Part shown: positions 32,709 to 45,660 of the stretch, piece after piece | How the letters are laid out: the number at the start of each line of letters is the position of its first letter | How positions within the stretch are numbered: position 1 is the stretch's first letter | Source: Hetaerina americana | Lineage: Eukaryota > Arthropoda > Insecta > Odonata > Calopterygidae | Reading direction: 5' to 3' | NCBI GenBank assembly: GCA_022747635.1 | Contig: JAKTNV010000001.1 | Location: 43,452,446 to 43,516,445 of the forward strand | Length of the DNA: 64,000 nt | Notes under the pieces: model-generated | Database searches by the model: none | Told to the model about the DNA's origin: nothing | The model's input: the letters and a program-made list of their open reading frames with translations, nothing else | Position numbers and translations under genes: made by a program

Positions 32709-35700
32709 CAGAGGTCCGTAAAATGCTATAACCTACGGTATTGACGGTAGTTCTGATATTTAACTAGATCGTTGAGACATCAACAACTTTTTGTCGTATC
32801 ATGGCAGATTTTTCAGAATGGGAAGGAAGAAATGGTGGACCAATTTGAAAAAGATGAGAATACTTGCCTTAAATTATGAGGAAACATCCTAAATATATCT
32901 AAGCATCCATCCCTTAAAAACCTAAAAAAAATTCATGGTCTAAATTTGGAATCGAGCACTTTCAAAAATTACTTCTAGTTATGCAAATTAAGAAATGACT
33001 GCTAGAATATGAGAAGAAAATTATTTTTCGACATTTCATAGGACGTAAATTGTTTTTATTACGTTTTTGCGGATTTTTTATCAGTTCGACCTACTTAAGT
33101 AAATATTTATAATTTGAGGAGACAAATTATGACAGATTTAGTCCTTAGTGCTTATTTCTCTCTAGCCGATTACAGATTCTCATTCGTCTCCTAGAAAGTT
33201 TGAGATAATTTTTCATTACTACCTAAGGTGAATCAAAAATAAAAATGTTATCCAACTAAAATTTTTCATTGAATTTCACATCTTTGTGTAGGTTGCAATA
33301 TTGTAATATTTAAATGGGTGTTCTAAAACTAGTGGATCCATTAGCCTTGATTAAAGTGGAATTTTCTACAAAATATTTAAATCGTCATAAAATTATGCAT
33401 ACCTAAAATGAACACTACCGGCATAAAAAATTCTGGATTAACTTAAATGCCTAACTAATGCAGTGTGGGAGACTCGTGAGTTTTGATGAAAAAATGAGAC
33501 TTTACATTCATATAACTGGCAACGGTAAAAACTCGAAGATATCTGGTTTTAACATAACTTTCATGGGCAACTAGGTCAACTCTGTAAGTGGTAAATGTTG
33601 AGCGAGCTCTCATCGAACCCGACGAAATGTTAAAATCTGCTAAAAGACAAAAAATCATAAAATAATGAATCCCGGTTGTTGATAAAACAATTCAACTTTT
33701 TTTCAAGAACAATTTTTCAAACAAAATATAAGCGCATGATCGAAAAGATTTTTTTTTAAAGCGATCGACAGTGTCTTTATTATTTATAAATTTCATAGGT
33801 CTTTCAAGCCTAAATTCTAACGTTTCTAAGTGACACTGCAAGAGGCTTTTAGAGCGGATTTTGTCTTCACTAATTCACTCCAATATTCTAATTAAAAGTT
33901 ACATAAATTCCACTGGTACTCGTACCATTGGAGTGCAGTCAGATGGTAATTACAGAAATATTTTTAAATTGATTTTGCTACAAAGATAATTTCATACAGC
34001 GTCACAACAATCTCAGCATTTCAATGCATTTTTTTCCTTTTGATTAATTTAATGAATTTCCTTCCTAACTTTTCCAGCCTTCCAAACTTGTAGGAAACCT
34101 ATCGATGACATCAAAAATCTGCAAAAAGTTGAACTTATTATTATTGGAAATTGTAAATGACATTATTATTTATAAGAGCTGATGAGACTGATCATGTATT
34201 TTCATAATTTTGGTGATAGACTGATTATGGATACAGAACAAAAGGGTAACAGGAGAATGCTGTTTTAGGTATGTACTAAAGTTCTCGAATTTAAACTTGT
34301 TGGCAAGTTATTACGAGCAAAATATCTTATCATGCACGCAGAAACAAAAACTGACAGTGAGGATGAATGACTTATTTATCGATACAACTGTTTTAGGATA
34401 CTTCCGAATTAATATTTTTCAATCCTTTTGGGAGATCATGGTACCTTTTCTCGTCCTATTACACACAATCAGCGGTCACGCAGAGCCGCGGAATCGCTTT
34501 CGGAAGGGAGCGAGTGTATTAAGAATCTATCCGATAACACCAAACACAAAAAACCTGTTGGCATCCGTCTTCCTTATCTCGAAGTAACTCCTTTCCTTTC
34601 CCTTTTCTTTCTAACCTAACTTTCGGGATAACATTTATTGAACAATCGTCTTTTGAACGGAAAAGGAGGAAATATTTCTCCAGGCATTCTGCATAGTTTG
34701 ATCAACCGTGATGATTGTTCACTTAAGGTGTTGTTAGCTTATGAAATTATAATCGTATTTTACAAAGGTTTTCTTTCTGTGAACGTAAAAATTGCGTGTC
34801 ATACAACGACTCACAATCTAAAGACATGATTATCGTCACCTTTAAAATACGTCTCTTCTAAATATTAATTTTTAAGTAAACTGTAAAACATTAAATACAT
34901 GAGGAAATTTACAGGAAAGCGATTTTTACAGGTGTTAACTCAATTTACCTTCTCGAAACTCCTCCAGCCAAAATTTCACTAAGTTTTTGATATTCTTGCA
35001 AAAAAACATGAATTAAAAATTAAGTTAATAATGCTCCAATTACGTGATAACAACTTTTAAATACGTTTATCTTGGTTTTCTCGAAACTATAGGTAACCTT
35101 CATATAGTATCAATGTTAGACAGAGAGAAGCTATAAAGAGGTAATTTCGTAAAACCGCCACACTAGATGAAGGCCATCCTTTTCCATCATTGATTGAGGA
35201 TAGAGTCTTGCATGTTGGACATGCAGAGAAGAAAACACACTTTTAACGACTTCACACTCTACCTGTGCCTTATGATCGCGTGTTTTCGTTGCATTGAAAC
35301 ATCACGGGGCGACACGAACTTCGTCGACCAGAATTGAGGCCTACGAGGTGAGAGTAGCAGTACTAATGATACTGTGTTAAAGCACACTAGCTTGATAATT
35401 AATGAAATTCAGCCATTTGGGGAGCAGTACATAATTTATAGCTGTTGCGAGGCACTATATTCTTGTGATCTACTTCGGTACTACACCAATAAAAATATTT
35501 ACCTTTCATCACAAAATTCATTAACTTGCAGTTATAATTCTTCGAAAGTTAGTTATAGCGACATTAACGGCCAGGCTAGTCTTACTTAATTAATAAAGTT
35601 GTTTTTTCACTACAAATTTGATAAATGCCTTCCGTTGAATGTCAAGGACTCAATTGTTTGCGTTTGAAGTTTCTATGTCCACTGTACTTAAGTGGAGACG

Positions 35701-35932
35701 AAAAGTAAGATATCAATTTTAAGTTCACATGAAAATGCTTTAAAAAAGCAATATCCCTTATTTTATGGAGTTTTTGCTAGTCACCTTCGCATAATTTAAA
35801 AGCAACAAAGTGTCATTTGTTATGGTATTTGATTGATAACTAAAAATTACTCGGGACATTTTATTTTTGCATTTTAAAGGCCAAAGTATAAATATAAAAT
35901 GCACTTCATAGCTTGAGCATGATAAAACCACA
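28145..35932. other. Long AT-rich interval with no recognisable gene
   Basis: Nearly 8 kb of AT-rich DNA. I found no domain, transposase or reverse transcriptase wording, RNA gene or SINE. The ORFs present are short, and one TA tract lies at 32635-32701. A distal regulatory or intronic role cannot be excluded or shown. Confidence 0.5.
32635..32701. repeat. TA microsatellite
   Basis: About 67 bases of pure TA repeat. Confidence 0.95.
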
Positions 35933-36164
35933 GTTATTAACGCGAAAGTTTGTTTGGTAGATCAGATTAGAGCGCAACTCGTACTGAGCCCAGTGGCATG
36001 TGAAATTCATACATTCCTCTCCCTGTGCCGCCTGTGGTTTACCAGAATGATCTAGTGCTCAATAAAAGCTCACCATGGGCGAAGTTGGGGCTGGGGATGT
36101 CAAAAGTCACAGGAATTCGAACCCGATTATTAGCCGGGCGTTCTACCCGACAGGCTACTACTTG
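35933..36164 (-). repeat. SINE family 1, diverged minus-strand copy
   Basis: Minus strand: tRNA-like head with B-box-like GGGTTCGAATTCC and the preceding GAACGCCC-type anticodon arm. It ends in the family tail (AACAAACTTTCGCGTTAATA, ending AACTGTGG). The middle is diverged. Confidence 0.55.
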
Positions 36165-37845
36165 GATAAAACCTAAATGAATGAAATCACCGACAAATTC
36201 ACTAACTGTCGTTCTTTTATGACGGTTTGTTTTCAATGCGCTCTTTCGATGAAAAACCTAATACACTAATTGGAGCCTACATAACCGATGATTTATTCCC
36301 TCGTCACAAATAACGAAGAGATATCAATCTCTTATATATTTTTGACAATTATTCCATCAGATAAATTTTCGTATTCATAGACACACATATACATAGAAAG
36401 CAATTCTTATTATGAATTATATAACTTGCCATAAACTGAAAAGAAATAAGTTTATTGAAACAAGCTGTTTGTAGGATATTATTACATATTATAAAATTAT
36501 TACATTCCCGTGTTTACAGTTAATTAATACGTCAAGGAAGGTTAATTAATGAAGAATACCGTACTAGTTTAACTAGGTTGCGATTCCTTCGCTGTTTTTC
36601 CACTGAAATTTTGCCACAGATGTAAATTATAAATACTATTCATAGAACATATCTTATTACGCCACTTCTCAAGTCGTTAAACCAGAGAAAGCCTAGGGAT
36701 CTAGTCATGAGAGCATAATCCATTTTATGAAGAAATATTTTAGATATTTAACCTCCTGATGAAACAAATGCAATCCGATTCACTGCTGTTTTCTGTATTT
36801 ATCAATCTGCAACTCCACATGAATATTTTCATATGCACACAGTTAGGACAGATAAATATCTAAATTTATCTAAAATGTATAGAATGAAATGGTTTTGTGC
36901 AGTATTTCACATAAATGAAGTTTGTTCACCATTCTGAAGATAAACACACTCTTCTGAACATATCATTTCGTAATTAAATAAGAGGAACTGTTCACCGTAA
37001 TTTCATTTAGAATTTGAACGTTTTTATTTTCTACATCAATATCGAAGTGACTTGATTATCTCTTCAAGTTCGATTCATCGGTGTTTTGTCCGCGACCAGA
37101 AATTCATCGCTCCAAAGCCTTTTAAAAGTTTTGGAACGATTTTAGAACGGGCTAATTAGGACCACTAGCGTTCAGGATGTCTTTTAATGTGATCTGAGTT
37201 CACGTGAGTAAGGAAAACGCCCAAAGATCAATAGAAGGTGAACTTTGTATAGTCTTGATTTAATGCGTAGTGACGATTATCTAGGAACGAGATAATTATA
37301 GTTTATTCTCACCCTTACTGCTAGATGTATCTTTTCACGTTTTCAAGGAAAGGATTTAAAAATCCATGGGGAGGATGTTCTCAGAGTTTCTTTATTAATG
37401 GGCACGCTTCATTCCTCGAAAAACGTCTCTTGGCTCGGTGAGCGCGTCATTTCGGGGAAGTCACCCGGCGTTCCGTCGAGGGATGGCCGAGCTCTCAGCG
37501 AGTTGGCTCATTCAGTGAGCTCAAAACACTTCAGCTGCAATTTTTAACGTCATCTCAGTCCGGAGAGACCCCATTATGTGCTTTGCCGGCAAGTATTTTA
37601 TACGAGGTAGAAATTTTGTAAGTAATTACGAGTTTTTTCAAGGATCCTATTTATAATAATTTCATCGAGATAAAATAAGTAAGTAAATTCTAATTTCCCC
37701 CTTTAATTAAAAAATAATATTAACAAAAGAATTGCACCTATTTAGTTATAATTATGACATGTTATTATAAATATGCAATGCTAATATTGCCTCTATATAA
37801 GAGTGTGAATTCATCTTTAGAAAACCAGAAAATTTATATTCAAGA
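36165..37845. other. No recognisable gene
   Basis: AT-rich, with a GC-richer patch at 37420-37560. Nothing that I can name. Confidence 0.5.
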
Positions 37846-38053
37846 TCTATGGATGGGAAGGGAGGAAGAATGGAGAGAAACCCAGCGTCGGCATTAGCCT
37901 GCTCTTCACAAAAGGCGCCCACGGGTCCGCCGTTTAGCGTCCCATCCGACGGACGGCGTACTCTTTCAAAGTGCTCTCCACAAAGCACCTCTACCGCTGA
38001 AAAATATCTGCCGTCTCCAGGATTCACACCTGGACCCTCTCAATGGGACGCAT
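37846..38053 (-). repeat. SINE family 2, copy 1
   Basis: The tRNA-like head lies at the right end on the minus strand (B-box-like GGTGTGAATCC; CCCATTGAGAGGGTCC). The body shares GGAGAGAAACCC, GCGTCGGCATTAGCC, TCCCATC(C)GACGGACGGCG and CTCCACAAAGCACCT with the copy at 38530. Confidence 0.75.
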
Positions 38054-38529
38054 ATTCAATGACTAGGAATAGAAGTGTTACAAGTACTCAGAATGTAGTA
38101 CATAAAGCCATCTGTAAGGTTCTCATAACCCTGAAAAATTTAGTTCAAATAAAATCCCAAGTTTCATAACTTTAGCCGACATTTTCCTATTTTAATTATT
38201 ACCTTTTAGTAGGAAGAACGTGAAAAATCGCTGGGACAAAATTTTACGTACTTCAAAAAAAAAACGATTCATCATTTCTGATTGATGGTTAGGAGTTTGT
38301 TCACCCATTGATTTGAAACTTTTCTTTTCGGTCACTACCAAGTAAGAATCAATACGCGAGGAAAGGTGCTTTCAGTAAATAAATGTCTACCTTCGATTGA
38401 CCAGATAGCTTAAGATAAACTCTCCAGCTCGGATAAAAAATGAGTTGAGGAATTGAATTCTCTAATATGTGCATTTCGTGGCACGTTGATAATGCTTCTT
38501 ATTTTTAAATAAGATAGGAGTAGTAGTAG

Positions 38530-38830
38530 TTTTTAGGGGAGGCGAACGACAACTGAGGTCATTTGCGCCAAAGGGGATGGACAGGAAAGGATGAAGGGTG
38601 GAGAGAAACCCGGCGTCGGCATTAGCCTTCTCTTTACGAAAGGCGCCAAGGGGCCCGCAGTTTAACGTCCCATCTGACGGACGGCGTACTCACTCAGTGT
38701 GCCCTCCACAAAGCACCTTAAGTAGGGACCGAGATACCTCTGAAAAATATTCAACACCGCCGGGATTTGAACCCGGGCCCTCTGGGTGGGAAGCCAGTGC
38801 GTGAGCCCCCGCACCATCTCGATCCCCAAT
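38530..38830 (-). repeat. SINE family 2, copy 2 with well preserved tRNA head
   Basis: On the minus strand the head reads GGCTTCCCACCCAGAGGGCC then CGGGTTCAAATCCCG, a good B box in a T-arm-like context near 38760-38800. The body is as in copy 1. It lies about 700 bases from copy 1 in the same orientation. Confidence 0.8.
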
Positions 38831-41800
38831 TAGATAGGAATTCGCTTCCATCAATGCACGTAATTTCTAACATCCTGCAACTTTGCCATAATATATACAT
38901 AATTGTAGTTATGCAGTGGTCATTATCGTGATAAAATATCATTTATTATGCACAGAAATTTAGTCTATCTGGTACTTACGATTATTTTTTAATACATGAC
39001 TCATTATTCATCAAACATGAATTCCTTAGAAATACTAACAATGGATATATGTAATATAGTCAATAATTAAAGAATTAAATGAATAAAATGAAAGCATAGG
39101 ATCGGAGCAGATGTCTAGGTGTTGAAAGTGGAATACTGCAGAAGTCCAAGGAAAGCTAAAGTTTGCACATTTTTCTTTTTTTACATTGCCAACTTACTAC
39201 ATTAAAGTGAAACCGTATAGGGACTGTATCGCATTTAAAATACACCAACAGTGTATCATAAAGCTTAAAGGACACGATTTTCCCTCATTTTGTTGGAGTA
39301 TATTTTTATAAAGCCTTACTTTAGTTTTTGCTTTTTTTTCTTCGCCGTTAAAACACCCATAATGAACACCAGTACTTGACCATGCACCAAATAAGGGCCG
39401 TTGAAAAGCTAATTTTCACGTTGTTTCAAGAATAATGTGCGAAAATGAACAATAAGTAGTGGAAGACACAAAAATTGAAACATATATATTGAGTATGTAA
39501 ATTTTATGGTATTTGTTTAGTTTTTCAGTCACATTTTTTTCGTTTAATTTAGGGAAAATAACATTTACCCAACGAGAGAGAATTTATTTTGAATGCTCCA
39601 ATGTGCACAATAAAGCAATAACTTCAAGAAAATATGTAATGACATAAGATATTAAAAATATTGACTTGCATAATATTTCATGCAAATAGTCCTAAATATG
39701 TATTTCACAGCATTCTCCGTAGTGCTACCAAAGAATAATAATGCTCAACTTCTCCAAGGAACTCAGGCCACAATCAATTCAATCATCGGATTTGGTCTTT
39801 CCCGATATTTGTTTTAATCAACCCAATAATCTGCTTAATTGTATCACCAAGGAAGTTGAATTCATTAATCAACTTTGAGTTGGGTCGGTATGCACTAGAA
39901 AAGACTGATAGTTTGGTCTGCCTCTGGCAGTGTCTATTTTATTCCCAGTTGCTTTAGGACTTTTTTCATCAAATTATTTTCCTTCTTGATTCTTATAAAA
40001 AGGTGATAATTACCTTTCTGAAAGCCCGTTTTTAATGCTTGGTCATGTGCTTTTGAAGGGTGTTTGCACTGTGAGTAAATGAAGCGAAGGGATTGAAAAA
40101 ATAAATCTCCACCACATATAGAAGGAATCACTTATTTATTAACAATTAAGTAAATTAATTAACTTAAAATTATTTACAAGAGGGAAAATAATGCAGTTTG
40201 GGCGGAAGTTAAAAAAAAAACCTTGGCTAATTAACTTTCTCTTTCGCTCGTGTGCAATATTTGACTGGGCCTGTCTCCGACCTCACTACATCTGTCCTAC
40301 AGGAGGAAGTAGGAGACACATGTGGAACTGGGCTGGTAACAGACTTTCTAGAGTAAGATTTAACGAGACACACCCCTTGGGAGCGCCAACGTCGTGCGTG
40401 AATACATTTCACTCTCCAAAATATCCCCCGTATGTCGGGTTCTGATAAGATTATAAAGTCACTCGCACCTGCCTTATTTATGTGTTCACGGAAAGCAATC
40501 TGTTCTTGTTTTCTAAAAGACCCCACCACACACTCCGAGGTCCCTAGTCTTTGCTATCACTCCCTCTCCAGTCCTGTTATCTTATTGTCCGTTTAGTTAA
40601 ATGTTTCGCTTCTTACGCATGCCATATTTGAGTAGGCATCTCATTTCCTTGTGTTTCAAGCGGCTAACCCGAATAAACTTCTAAGTAAAACAACATTTTC
40701 TAATAGTGATGTGTGCTACAGGTAATGATTAAACTATGCTATTATCCTGTGACTGAGCCAATGAATCCGAAGCTTTCATTTGAGATGGTTTCCCTTTTCT
40801 AAATTAAGAGCAACGCTCAATCCGTTTGAAGACCAGGGCAGGTACTAAATAATATTCACCAGGCAAAATTTTGGAGCAGAGCGGTAACTATTACTTTCAA
40901 AAGCTTTGAGACGCTAGGATATCTTTGAGAATCACATCGATAATTTTGAAGGATTAAGCCTATGCGCACTTATTTTGATCATGGAGAAAATATTTTGCCA
41001 ATATGTCTACCAAATGAAGCAGACTGAAAAAAATGCTAGGATTTTGTAAGGGTAGACAAATAGAACTTAGGGGAAATTTGGAAAAAAATAGTGAAAATGA
41101 AGATATGGTTTAGTGGATAATAAAATTTTCTTAATGAAGTAATTAGTGTGGTAGAGTTTTTAAAGCAGAGAAAAAAGCAGGAATTAGTCAAAAAATCCAA
41201 GTAAATTTTAACAAAATAATTGACAATATGCTACTCCACTTGTGTACAGAAATGTATCCCAGAGGAGTAGGAACTATGTTTCCAAGGCGGTCAAACTCTA
41301 TTTAGCATCCAAGTTTGAGCCCTCTGGCTGGAGATTTCGAAGAAAGTCAACTCGGGGCGTGAAAAAATACTCACAACCCATTATCACACAAATATGCCGG
41401 GTAGGTCTAAAACACATGGTTGTGACAAGTAATAATAATTCGGTAATTATGATGGAGACCATATGATAATTCTTAGAAATAGAAAGTTAGAGTAGAACTA
41501 AACGAGATTACTTTAATGATAATGAGGGTATGAGTCGTTTTGTACGTTTGGACTTTTTGCCCTATTCCAGAAAAGTCGAATGAATTTGTTTGTTGAAGGC
41601 TCAAAAGTATATTTTTACATAGGCTCAAGGGTTGAATAGAAAAAATTGCGATAATTATTATTAATAATAGGTGTGTATTAGGTTGAGCGGTGTATTATAA
41701 ATTAGGAAATCTGGGCGGATGTCTCCTTGAAGGTTTCGTCAGAGCACGTTCTCAGTCTAGATTCATTAATTCGAACTTATTGGACTTTTGATCGGTTTAA

Positions 41801-44800
41801 AGTAGCGAAAGAAATTAAACTCGATCGCGCATTCACAAAAATACTTTCGGTTGTTCACCGAAATATATGCGCAGTAAAGTTTTTCTCGGAACGAATTTTT
41901 GGTCAAATCTGAAGATTTCTGAGAAAGGGCTGCTCCTTGTTCTATGCCTTCCCTTATCGTGGGGGGGGGGGAGAAGGCGGTTTAGGGTCGAACGGTTCAC
42001 GCGTCTGAGACGAGGGGGGAAAAGTTCCCGAACCGTCTCACGTGCGGCTCTGATGTACGGCGCTACGTGAGCCATGATGAGAAGACACGACGAAGATAAT
42101 CTGAGATGGATTCTTGCTTTTCCACATAATTAATAATTCCAGAAATCCCTTTTCAATCTTCCCTCCTCGCCGTACGTTTTTGAAACGGTCTCGTTTTTCC
42201 ATTCATGTTTTTTCTCACTCGCAGGAGTCACACGATACGTCTTTTTTATCTTACCCCTTCTTACTCTTGATTTATTTACGAATTTTTTCCCCTCTCACCC
42301 TCCCTCCAGCACATGCCCAGCCCAGCCCATTGAATATACGAGTTGGACGTCGAGCCCTCTCTTCTTTCCTCCTTCCTTATATTTTACAGGTGCGTAACCC
42401 CTGACTACCGAGGATGACTAAATTTTGCATGGGTGGGGGTAGAAGATTAAGGATGTATAAGAGCGTTTTGGGGGCTCCCTTATCCTCTCTTGAATTGGCA
42501 CCTTGGTTAGGGATAGAGGGAAAGAGAATAAAAAAGAGAAGATCGTAAAGGTGGATAGGAGTTGCAGGATCGTACTAAGAAAAAAATTGCATTAATTTAT
42601 GCAAGAGCACGAGGATTCGTCGGGAAAATACATGTAACCTGATAGCAACATAAGGACAATTTATGTCATCATCAACAGTCGTTAGTAATAACCGAATCCT
42701 TGCTTCTTTCCATTATTTTCTCTTCAAGGCATTTTTTTAATTTTTTATATTTGCATTCACCTCTTCCGTTTGCCCTTTTTTATATCTAGTTCTGAGAATA
42801 TATTTTTACTTCTTCCCTTCCATGTCCTCGGCGGCCCGTACATCCCAGTTTTCCTGACTGCGAGTATGACTCTAAATGAGCATGAAATGACTACTCTTAT
42901 GATATCTGACAGAATTCTGATTGACTAGTTTCGAATAGGAAGGTAAATATTCATATGAGTAAATCTCATGGCTAAAGTCAAAATCCTTTAAATTTTCTTT
43001 AACTATTCTACAAAAGATTTTGTATTTTAGGGACTCTAATACAACCCCGAGTAAGGGGTGCGAATAAGCTAAAGTCAGGCCGGTTTTAATGTTAATTTTA
43101 AGTAATAGTGAAGACTGAAGTATTTACGATATTTAGAAATACATCGCGACATTTTAGGCAACTGATCGATATAATTACTTAACGCATGAAGTACGAATAG
43201 AATTACTTCATTGTAAACATTTCAGCTGGAGATAGTTTGGATTCTTGGAGCTTGGATTATTTAGGGATGTTTGCCATCTTTTACGAGGTTGTTCTTATTT
43301 TTTTAGATATCCTAGATGACTTATTTTTCTATTAATTACGAGGGGACGGGTTTCAGAATTCTATTTGGCAAATATTTCAACTCAGCATTGCAGGCTTAGT
43401 TGTATGCCTTAGCATCGACGACATAAGTGAAAGACACAATAATCACTAACCTCAAGAGCTTATACAAGATAAATTATGGTGGTGCTTCAATTTTCTATAT
43501 TTCTTACACATGACTCTTTTTCACATGGCACTCGTGTTTTTATTACGGTAATAGGGGTGTTTTCCACATCCTTTGACCGCCGCTCTTTAAGATGAACTTG
43601 GAAATCAATTTGATGGTTTACACCGTCACTTCTTTGACTGTGAAACCACCCAATATACATTTGCAAAGTTTTGCAAGCATAAATGTTTTCAGTAATTGGT
43701 GTATACGTTAGTAGCAATATGAAAATATTGCTTAATGGGTATAAAGTGTCGAGTGAACCAGAAAACACGTATGTATACCTCTAAAAGTGCACACAGTCGC
43801 ATTTCCCTTGCTCCAGAAGGAATATCACCCGAGACAATGATTCGTGATGGAACAAAAAGGATAGATTCCTCATACTTGAGGAATCCGCACCTTCGTGCTA
43901 GGTTCGTTAAACACTCAAATCTTTCGAGTGATTATTGTGAGACGTGCTCACCACTTTATCATTGAACTACTTCTCTGGGAAATGTTATAATTTTTTTCTC
44001 TGGACTGCACTGTTTTTTTACAAAACCGGTCTCACTAAAGTCATAATAATATTCCACAATTGCATTTACAATGGGTATTTTATTTCTGTAACTGAACGCT
44101 TTAAAAAGTAGCGAGTTCAAAAATATTAGTTAACTAACCTAATCAATAAATTACGAGCATGAGTTTCACAGTTTCAATATTCGGAGGAAAACAATCAAGT
44201 CACCGAAAAGAGCATGGTTTAGACTTCTTTTTAGATCATTCCATGCATGGATGTAATTCGTGTTTTGCTTTAAATTTTAAGTGAACCTTATCTGATTACT
44301 ATTTATGATCTTTATTTTAACTACTATTCGCGATGGTTCCTCTGAGTAAAGTTATTTTCTTGACAAAAGGTCAACTCTTAAATTCAAGAGATCCTCTTCA
44401 CCAAACGAAAATACCATCCCAATTGATGTATGACACATTTGATAATCTGTATCATTAGTATTAATGGTGATAACCTTTTGTTACGAGTACCTATCATATT
44501 TTTAAACCCTATCTCATTGACGAATGAGGAGCAATAAATCCCACTCTAAAGCTTTCATGAGAGTTACGCAGGGCCCATACATTGCCAGTCATACAAGAAG
44601 CAAGAACAGAAGGAGGAGAGAGTACCTATGAGCAGCAGGCGATCGATTCGTGCAGAAGGACTCGCGTTGAAGCGTATTATGTCCCAAGGCCAAGAGTCTC
44701 TTCATAGTTATTACTTCTTTAGTGCACATTCAGTCTGCCCTAGATAAGTATGAGTGCGGGAAGGGGTCACACACGTCCGGCCGATTCGGCGTCCCCGGCT

Positions 44801-45409
44801 AAAAATAGTCCACTCACCGTCTCGGCCGTCCGGAGAGCCCAGATGCATTGTACGTACAGGTTCTGTGATATTGCAACACGTGCACGCAGTCGGCAGAGGG
44901 AAAAGACACTTGTGTCGATTCGCCCGCCTTTCCTCCCTCGCTCTCTTCCCTCGTGGGACTGGAGGATGGCTGCGAGGAAGGGAATTGGGGGAGGGGGAGG
45001 CGAGAGGTAAATGTTATGCGGGGGTCAGAGGGATGGGGGAGATTCACGAGTCAAATGCTTTACCGATCCGTGAGTCTCTTCGGGGTCATCGAGTGGTGTG
45101 CATCGCGTGGACGGATGCAAATTCCCTCTGTGCTCGACAGCGTGTAAACACCATCGCCCCTCCCAATATTACACTCTCGCCATTCTCCGTGTCGCATTTT
45201 CTCCATTTCTCGGTTCCTTGTAGTGCAGTAACACGGTAGGATGTGGAGCGTCCGAACCTCACCTGCACCAAACCCGGGAAGAAACGATTTCCCGCAGCTT
45301 TTGTGCCTTTCCTACCTTATCGGTGGGTGATCATCGTTCATCGGGAGTATTTAATGAAATGTTAATGTAACGGTACGCCAGAGGATTGGATCATGATTAT
45401 TTAATTTGG
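38831..45409. other. No recognisable gene; CpG-rich block at the right end
   Basis: Mostly AT-rich single-copy-looking DNA with a G-run at about 41960. From 44750 to 45260 it becomes GC- and CpG-rich with overlapping ORFs on both strands (up to 161 codons at 44754-45239) that carry no domain. The block is a candidate for a promoter or first-exon region, unproven. Confidence 0.4.
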
Positions 45410-45660
45410 GTACGGCTTTCACCTGGTGGCCCGAGGATCCCAGATTAAAATGTTGGCGATGTCTTTGGACATTTCCAGTTAATCTTTGACTTAAGGCGAC
45501 CAGAAAATTCTGGGAAACCGCATGGGAACAGGTAAAGGTACCTTAACTCTAAGCATTCCTTCGAGTGAACATTTCAGCCGCCGCCACAGAACTTGGTACA
45601 TGTAGAAGGTCTATCATCAACTTCCAAACAAAACTTTGAGTCGATGACTGTGGTCTCCAC
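45410..45660 (+). repeat. SINE family 1, old diverged copy
   Basis: Shares TTCTGGGAAACC, CAGGTAAAGG and a tail (CTTGGTACATGTAGAAGGTC, ATCATCAAC, GATGACTGTGG) with the family 1 reference, at clearly lower identity than the copies at 9621 and 27876. Confidence 0.55.

Noticed and set aside
39934..40131. 65-codon minus-strand ORF
   Set aside because: Looks faintly reverse-transcriptase-like in places, but no diagnostic motif could be matched.
44754..45239. 161-codon ORF
   Set aside because: Overlaps several ORFs of similar length on both strands in a CpG-rich block; no domain seen. Kept only as a CpG-block finding.
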